From: Novosphingobium pentaromativorans US6-1
Lineage (GTDB): Bacteria > Pseudomonadota > Alphaproteobacteria > Sphingomonadales > Sphingomonadaceae
Direction of reading: 5' to 3'
DNA: 64,000 nt
Assembly: GCF_000767465.1 (NCBI RefSeq)
Contig: NZ_CP009292.1
Span: 186,001-250,000, forward strand
Part shown: in pieces, positions 59,195-64,000 of the stretch
Layout: each line of letters begins with the position of its first letter
Position numbering within the stretch: position 1 is the first letter of the stretch
Notes under the pieces: generated by a model
What the model was told of the DNA's origin: nothing
The model's input: the letters and a program-made list of their open reading frames with translations, nothing else
Databases searched by the model: none
Made by a program: the position numbers and the translations under genes

Positions 59195-59949
59195 TGGCCA
59201 TGGGAGAGGCAAAAGAACCGGCTAGCATGGCAGCAAGCCTCATCGCTGCGGCAATTGCGCTTCTGCCGCTTCGGGCCTGGGCCGCAACAGTCCTGATCTG
59301 GCCGATCGACCCGGCTATTGAGGCGGGCCGCGCTGGAACTGAACTCTGGCTGGAGAACCGCGGTTCGTCGGATGTCGTCCTGCAGGTCCGGGTCCTGAGC
59401 TGGTCGCAGGAAGAGGGACGCGAAGTGCATTCCGAACAGGATGAAGTCCTCGCCAGTCCGCCAATGGTCAAGGTGGTCCCCGGCGTGCGCCAACTCGTGC
59501 GCCTCGTGATGGCTAAACCGGAGCCGCGCGAGCGCGAAGGCGCGTACCGCGTCATCGTCGATGAGATTCCCGCAGTTACCGGCAAGCCCGCAGAAAAGCA
59601 GACCGCTACCGCGCTTCGCTTTCGCATGCGTTATTCCATTCCCCTGTTCGTCGCTCCGAAGCAGAGCGGCGCAATGGCTACCCAGCCGCAGTTGAGCTGT
59701 CGTCTCAATCCGGGGGGACGCCGTATTCGACTGACCAATACCGGGACGGTTCACGCCCGGCTTGCCGATGCTGTGCTCGATAGCGCAAACGGTTCCGTGC
59801 CGCTGGCGCAGGGGCTTCTCGGTTATGTTCTGCCCGGCAGCATCATGGAATGGGCCGTTCCCGGCAAGGCAACCTCCAGCGGTACGTTGCTTGCGAAGGT
59901 CAACGGCAATGCGAAGCAGGTGGCGCTTGGCGCCTGCATGCCGCTCTAG
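59194..59949 (+). CDS. periplasmic pilus chaperone (PapD/CsuC-like)
   Basis: A 251-residue protein. The N-terminal signal region (MAASLIAAAIALLPLRAWAA) is followed by a two-domain immunoglobulin-like chaperone. WPIDPAIEAGRAGTELWLEN, SWSQEEGREVHSEQDEVLAS, PPMVKVVPGVRQLVRLVMAK and YRVIVDEIPAVTG carry the typical PapD-domain motifs. It donates a strand to pilin subunits in the periplasm and delivers them to the usher. ATG 59194 shares a base with the preceding stop. Confidence 0.9.
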   Translation: MAMGEAKEPASMAASLIAAAIALLPLRAWAATVLIWPIDPAIEAGRAGTELWLENRGSSDVVLQVRVLSWSQEEGREVHSEQDEVLASPPMVKVVPGVRQLVRLVMAKPEPREREGAYRVIVDEIPAVTGKPAEKQTATALRFRMRYSIPLFVAPKQSGAMATQPQLSCRLNPGGRRIRLTNTGTVHARLADAVLDSANGSVPLAQGLLGYVLPGSIMEWAVPGKATSSGTLLAKVNGNAKQVALGACMPL

Positions 59950-62275
59950 ATGGTCGGCGCTGGGGCTCCTCGTGGCGCCGGTTGCGGGTCTGGTCCCGTT
60001 TGCATCGGTGAATGCACATGCCGATGATGCGCCCGAGCAGATGACACGGGGCTCGGATATCCGGTCGAGCCTGCGCCTTCATCTGGAACTGGTGGTGAAT
60101 GGCCGGCGGGCCAGCGGCCTGGTCCCCGTCACCTTGCAGGATGGGCGCATCACGGTGGTGGCAAGGGATCTGCGCGATGCCGGGATAGATCGCGATTGGG
60201 CCACCGATGCCGAAGTCGATCTCACGACCGAACCAGGGGTGGATGTCACTTATTCCCAGGCCGATCAGACCCTCCTGCTGACGGTGCCCCCGCATTGGCT
60301 CCATGGCGATCATCTGGCAATTGTCCCCGGACGTAGCCGGATCGCGCCGCAGAGCGACTTCGGCGCCTTGGTCAACTACGATCTCTATGTCGCGCATTCG
60401 GGGCAGGGAAGCCATGGTTCGCTCTGTAGCGAGCAACGCGTCTTCGGAAGGCTGGGGACGATCAGCAATACCGGAAACCTCCGGCTCGGCCCCTCTGGCG
60501 GGACGGGACGGTACTTGCGGTACGAGACACGCTGGACATATGTCGATGACAGCGCCATCCGCACCTATGAAGCGGGGGATCTTGTCACCCGCACTCTGCC
60601 CTGGATGAACCCGGTCAGGTTGGGGGGCGCGCAAGTCTCGCGCGATTTCAGCGTACGGCCCGACGTCGTGACTTATCCCTTGCCCGGCTTTTCGGGTTTG
60701 GCGGCGGTGCCAAGTGCGCTTGAGCTTTTCGTCAATGGCTACCGCGCTGCGGCAACGACGGTGCAGCCTGGCCCTTTCGTGGTGGATGAATTGCCATACG
60801 TGAACGGGGCAGGCGAAGCGACTGTCATCACCACCGACGCGCAGGGCAGGCAGGTGCAGTCGTCGGCGGCTTTCTATGTAGCAAGCTCCTTGCTGCGGCC
60901 TGGTTTGACCGACTACGCATTTTCACTGGGCAAGCTTCGCCGTAATTTCGGGGCCAGCAGCGCGGATTATGGTGATTGGGCTGCTTCGGCATCCGGACGC
61001 CTCGGCCTCACCCCTTATCTGACCGTGGAGGCTTCGGCAGAAGCGTCCGAGGAGCACCGCCTGGTTGGCGCGGGCGGTATCCTGCGCCTGGGCAACCTCG
61101 GCGTGTTCGATGGATCGGTCAGCATCAGTCGCCAAAAGGGCCGCGACGGCAGCCAGGTCGTGCTGGGCTATCAATATTCCGGGCGCGGCTTCAACCTGAT
61201 GGCAAGGGCGGTCCGGCGCAGCACCGGTTACGGCGATCTTTCGAGCTATGAGGCGGCGCAGTTTCGCTTGCCTAACCGCCAGTGGCAGGCTCAGGCGAAT
61301 GTCGTCCTGGGCAAGGGCTTGGGCAGTCTTGCCGCCAGCTATGTCGAGACGAGCCAGGGAGACGCACGTTTCAGACTGGCGAACCTGTCCTATTACAAGT
61401 CCCTTTGGGGCAGAAGCAGCCTGCACCTTTCTGCCGTGAGCGATATCGAACGGGGGACGACCAGCGCCATGGCGCAATGGGTGGTTCCATTGGGACGGCA
61501 AGGCAGCGCTGTCGCCGGCATCGAGAAGACGCCGCGTGGCAATTCTCGCGCCGTGGTCGATTATGGCAGGGCCGTTCCCAGCGAAGGCGGACTGGGATGG
61601 TCGGCCGGAGCATCCCACGCACGCGGTGAACGCGATCGCTATCGCGCCGATCTGACATGGCGCAGCACCGCGTTGCAAGTACAGGGCGGCATCTTTGGGG
61701 CGGGTGCTAGGACAAGTACCTGGGGCGAAGTTTCCGGTTCGCTGGTGATCATGGACGGCGATGTATTCGCGTCCAATCGCATCAACGACGCCTTTGCGCT
61801 CGTCTCCACCGATGGCGTGGCGGGGGTGCCAGTCCATTACGAAAACCAGAAAGTCGGCATGACCGACTCCAAGGGACACCTGCTGATTGCCCGCGTCCCC
61901 TCGTACTATGCAGCCAGTTTCGCCATCGACACGCGCGATCTGCCGGTGGACGCTCAAGTTCCCGTGACAACGCAGCGGTCCGCCGTGAAGAACGGTAGTG
62001 GTCGCCTTCTGCATTTCCCTGTCTTGCGTAGCAGGGCTGCCCGGATTCTCCTGATCGGGAAGGATGGCGCGGCGCTTGCTGCGGGCTCTAAGGTCACCGC
62101 GGCAACGGGCGAGGAAACCTGGGTCGGGCTCGATGGTCGCGCCTTTCTTCAGGACCTGCAGGATAGCAATTCCCTTTCCGTTGTTATGGCGGATGGCACC
62201 CGCTGCAATGCCGCGTTCGAGTACACCATCACGGATCCTGGCGTGGGACGCGTGGGGCCATTGTCATGCCGCTAG
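59909..62275 (+). CDS. outer-membrane pilus usher (CsuD-like)
   Basis: A 788-residue usher. A signal peptide (LGLLVAPVAGLVPFASVNAHA) is followed by the N-terminal chaperone-binding domain, the barrel with LPYVNGAGEATVITTDAQGR, and the plug. The C-terminal domains hold RILLIGKDGAALAAGSKVTA. It forms the pore through which subunits are polymerised. ATG 59909 with GAAGG upstream gives an intact signal peptide and overlaps the chaperone gene by 41 bases, which is unusually long. No start between 59949 and the signal peptide is better. Confidence 0.88.
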   Translation: MRSRWRLAPACRSRWSALGLLVAPVAGLVPFASVNAHADDAPEQMTRGSDIRSSLRLHLELVVNGRRASGLVPVTLQDGRITVVARDLRDAGIDRDWATDAEVDLTTEPGVDVTYSQADQTLLLTVPPHWLHGDHLAIVPGRSRIAPQSDFGALVNYDLYVAHSGQGSHGSLCSEQRVFGRLGTISNTGNLRLGPSGGTGRYLRYETRWTYVDDSAIRTYEAGDLVTRTLPWMNPVRLGGAQVSRDFSVRPDVVTYPLPGFSGLAAVPSALELFVNGYRAAATTVQPGPFVVDELPYVNGAGEATVITTDAQGRQVQSSAAFYVASSLLRPGLTDYAFSLGKLRRNFGASSADYGDWAASASGRLGLTPYLTVEASAEASEEHRLVGAGGILRLGNLGVFDGSVSISRQKGRDGSQVVLGYQYSGRGFNLMARAVRRSTGYGDLSSYEAAQFRLPNRQWQAQANVVLGKGLGSLAASYVETSQGDARFRLANLSYYKSLWGRSSLHLSAVSDIERGTTSAMAQWVVPLGRQGSAVAGIEKTPRGNSRAVVDYGRAVPSEGGLGWSAGASHARGERDRYRADLTWRSTALQVQGGIFGAGARTSTWGEVSGSLVIMDGDVFASNRINDAFALVSTDGVAGVPVHYENQKVGMTDSKGHLLIARVPSYYAASFAIDTRDLPVDAQVPVTTQRSAVKNGSGRLLHFPVLRSRAARILLIGKDGAALAAGSKVTAATGEETWVGLDGRAFLQDLQDSNSLSVVMADGTRCNAAFEYTITDPGVGRVGPLSCR

Positions 62276-63264
62276 GCACCATGCGCTTTGCGAGGCGGCT
62301 TGGCCTCGCCCTGCTTGCCGTCCTGCTTCATGCAGCGATGCCTGGCGAGGCTCGGGCCGATTGCAGCACGACCTCGGGGTCGGCAAGCCTGGGCAGCGCG
62401 AGTTCATTCGCTCTTGCGGCCTCTGCGCAGACGGCAGCCGGGTCGACCGGGTTCTCCTGCACAGGGAGCCTGCTGTCGATCGCGTCAACCAATACGATCA
62501 CCGCCACCATCGCCAGCGTGACCAACAGCCAGGGCACGCAGCCGCGCCTGCACGACGCGGCGACGGGCGATTATATTGGCTATGATATCTGCAAGGATTC
62601 CTCGTGCAGCGCGGCTTATTCGGTGGGCCACTCCATAACCTGGAGCAGTTCGACCTTTCTGGGCATTCTAGGCCTGTTCAACGCAACCGGCGGAACCCTG
62701 CCGATCTACATTCGCACCCAGGTCGGATCCCAGGTCGCTGCGGGGACCTATACCAGCACGATTGCCGTGGACTGGACATGGCACTTGTGTTCGGCCGGTG
62801 TTGGCACGCTGTGCATCTACGACGATGACGCAGCGTCGAGTACGATCGCGGTCAGCATGACCGTCAGCCCCGATTGTATCCTCTCCGCGCCAACCGCCAA
62901 TTTCGGAAGCGCAGCCTTCGTCGGCAGTTTCGATCCGGTTACCCAGGCCATCACCATCCGCTGTTCGAAGGACGCGGCCTATTCGGTGGGTATCGATGAC
63001 GGGCAGAACTTCTCGGGCACAAGGCGACTGGGGAGTGCCGGCAACTACATCGCCTACGAGATCTACTACCCGCAAGGCTCCACCCGTCGTTGGGGCCGCA
63101 TCGGCACCGAACGCCGCAGCAGCGCAGAAGCGACGACCAATGCCGGGATCTACACAGGGACCACGGATCAGACCTATAGCTACCGCGCCGAAATCCTCAC
63201 TGGCCAGTCGACCCCGCCTCCCGGCACATACACCGATACGCTGACCGTAGACGTACAGTTCTAG
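62266..63264 (+). CDS. two-domain SCPU tip adhesin (CsuE-like)
   Basis: A 332-residue secreted protein. Signal peptide LGLALLAVLLHAAMPGEARA; first SCPU domain ~33-185 (two or more cysteines, VDWTWHLCSAGVG); second domain ~190-332 (SPDCILSAPTANFGSAAFVG, ending PPGTYTDTLTVDVQF). Two-domain SCPU proteins are tip adhesins of Csu-type pili, in which loops of the first domain bind hydrophobic surfaces. The start overlaps the usher by 10 bases. It is the last gene of the operon. Confidence 0.88.
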   Translation: MPLGTMRFARRLGLALLAVLLHAAMPGEARADCSTTSGSASLGSASSFALAASAQTAAGSTGFSCTGSLLSIASTNTITATIASVTNSQGTQPRLHDAATGDYIGYDICKDSSCSAAYSVGHSITWSSSTFLGILGLFNATGGTLPIYIRTQVGSQVAAGTYTSTIAVDWTWHLCSAGVGTLCIYDDDAASSTIAVSMTVSPDCILSAPTANFGSAAFVGSFDPVTQAITIRCSKDAAYSVGIDDGQNFSGTRRLGSAGNYIAYEIYYPQGSTRRWGRIGTERRSSAEATTNAGIYTGTTDQTYSYRAEILTGQSTPPPGTYTDTLTVDVQF

Positions 63265-63565
63265 CCCGGCTCGGTCAGTTCGGCGTGCAGCCGGGTTTCG
63301 CCTCCCACTGTTAAGCTCTGACAGGCGCACATTGAAAGCCCATGCTGCGGGCCATTCCGTGTTCGAGGCCGATACCGGGCTTGCGCGTCTTGCCACCGGC
63401 ATGCGGAACTGGGCGAAGTCCCTGGTTGAACCCTGAGGCGACGCCTTTCGCGGCGTTTCCCTGCGCCATCGGGGGTAATGCACTCGCGCCCGGTTTGAGA
63501 CCATTGCAAACCTTGCCCAAGGACCCATCTTGGTTGTGCAAGAACAGTCGGGAGGCGAGCAAGTC
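63265..63565. other. intergenic region before cmk
   Basis: About 300 bases between the adhesin gene and cmk. Short frames exist on both strands without recognisable products. A GGGAGG ribosome-binding site sits just before cmk. I see no clear terminator for the pilus operon. Confidence 0.4.
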
Positions 63566-64000
63566 ATGCTTATCGCCGTTGATGGTCCTATAGGATCGGG
63601 AAAGGGTTCGGTCGCCAGGGGGCTCGCCTGGCATTTCCAGGTGCCTTACCTCAAGACCGGGCTGCATTACCGGGCGGTCGCGCGGCAGGTGATCCTGAAC
63701 GGCGGCCAGGTCGATGACGAGGACGATGCCTTGGCCGCATGCGATTTTCCGATGGGGTTGCTGGGAGAACCGCACTTGCGCTCGGAACTTGTCGCGGACC
63801 TGGCCAGTCGCGTGGCGGTATTTCCTTCGGTGCGGCAGGCCCTGTTCCAGCGACAATGGATCTTCGCCCACAGGAAGGGGGGCGCCGTTCTCGAAGGACG
63901 CGACATTGCAACGGTGATAGCGCCCGATGCCGATGCCAAGATTTTCGTTACCGCCAATCCCGACGTACGCCTGCGCCATCGCTTCAACGAACTGCTCGAG
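63566..64000 (+). CDS. cmk: cytidylate kinase, N-terminal part
   Basis: The first 145 codons of a (d)CMP kinase, cut by the window edge. The P-loop is VDGPIGSGKGSVARGLAWHF, the CMP-binding segment YLKTGLHYRAVARQVIL, and the later LEGRDIATVIAPDADAKIFV. The P-loop and the Gly-rich region differ slightly from the usual DGPAASGKGT, with IGSGKGS. It phosphorylates CMP and dCMP. GGGAGG lies nine bases before ATG 63566. It is normally adjacent to rpsA, which would be outside this window. Confidence 0.9.
   Translation, partial: MLIAVDGPIGSGKGSVARGLAWHFQVPYLKTGLHYRAVARQVILNGGQVDDEDDALAACDFPMGLLGEPHLRSELVADLASRVAVFPSVRQALFQRQWIFAHRKGGAVLEGRDIATVIAPDADAKIFVTANPDVRLRHRFNELLE

Overview
The window is GC-rich, densely coded DNA from an alphaproteobacterium, most probably a sphingomonad (Novosphingobium/Sphingobium type). 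The reasons are TonB-dependent receptors beside a TPR-sulfotransferase, DUF4168, DUF2270, DUF983 and MpaB-type proteins, a duplicated-looking solo mreB, and many GTG/TTG starts. This is inference from gene content; no rRNA, tRNA or CRISPR array was seen.

Layout. 1-9.8 kb is a patchwork: a DUF336 protein, DUF998 membrane protein, persulfide dioxygenase-rhodanese fusion, stand-alone ODP di-iron protein, DUF1348 protein, a broken LysR gene running into a TetR gene, a GH3 C-terminal remnant, an SGNH hydrolase, a ThuA protein and a frameshifted SDR pseudogene. 9.8-17 kb holds an amino-acid catabolic group (FAD amine/amino-acid oxidoreductase, RidA, DSD1/D-threonine-aldolase-like enzyme, aldehyde dehydrogenase, LysR) plus an acyltransferase-like membrane protein. 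17-26 kb has a lipoprotein gene fused to a fructokinase stub, tag, an isolated mreB, a diguanylate cyclase, a PhnA-domain protein, a bacterioferritin-like protein, an MpaB-type oxygenase and a pentapeptide-repeat protein.

The most coherent system lies in 26.3-46.0 kb. It looks like a complete regulon for sulfoquinovosyl-glycerol use. Its parts are a GH31 sulfoquinovosidase with the K-E-R-W-Y sulfonate-binding set, a LacI regulator, an aldo/keto reductase and an SsuD-like flavin monooxygenase (the sulfo-SMO trio SmoI/SmoB/SmoC), then glpD and glpK for the released glycerol. A TonB receptor is divergent from the sulfoquinovosidase. A nearly identical 21-bp imperfect dyad (17/21 identical) sits in that divergent promoter (37759-37779) and, 10 kb away, between a YeiH-type sulfate/sulfite exporter and an ACS-type MFS importer (27444-27464). 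This suggests one regulator controls uptake, desulfonation, sulfite export and glycerol use. No flavin reductase partner is visible in the window. Between the two parts lie a MASE1 diguanylate cyclase, a second TonB receptor and a TPR-sulfotransferase.

46-57.8 kb contains general genes: DUF2270, a BdcA-like SDR with a divergent LysR, DUF983, a MocR regulator with a dyad over its start, a CDP-alcohol phosphotransferase, an IF-1-like protein, a cold-shock protein, a cation transporter, a CPA1 antiporter and an OmpA lipoprotein. 58.1-63.3 kb is a five-gene archaic (Csu-type) chaperone-usher pilus operon, and the window ends inside cmk.
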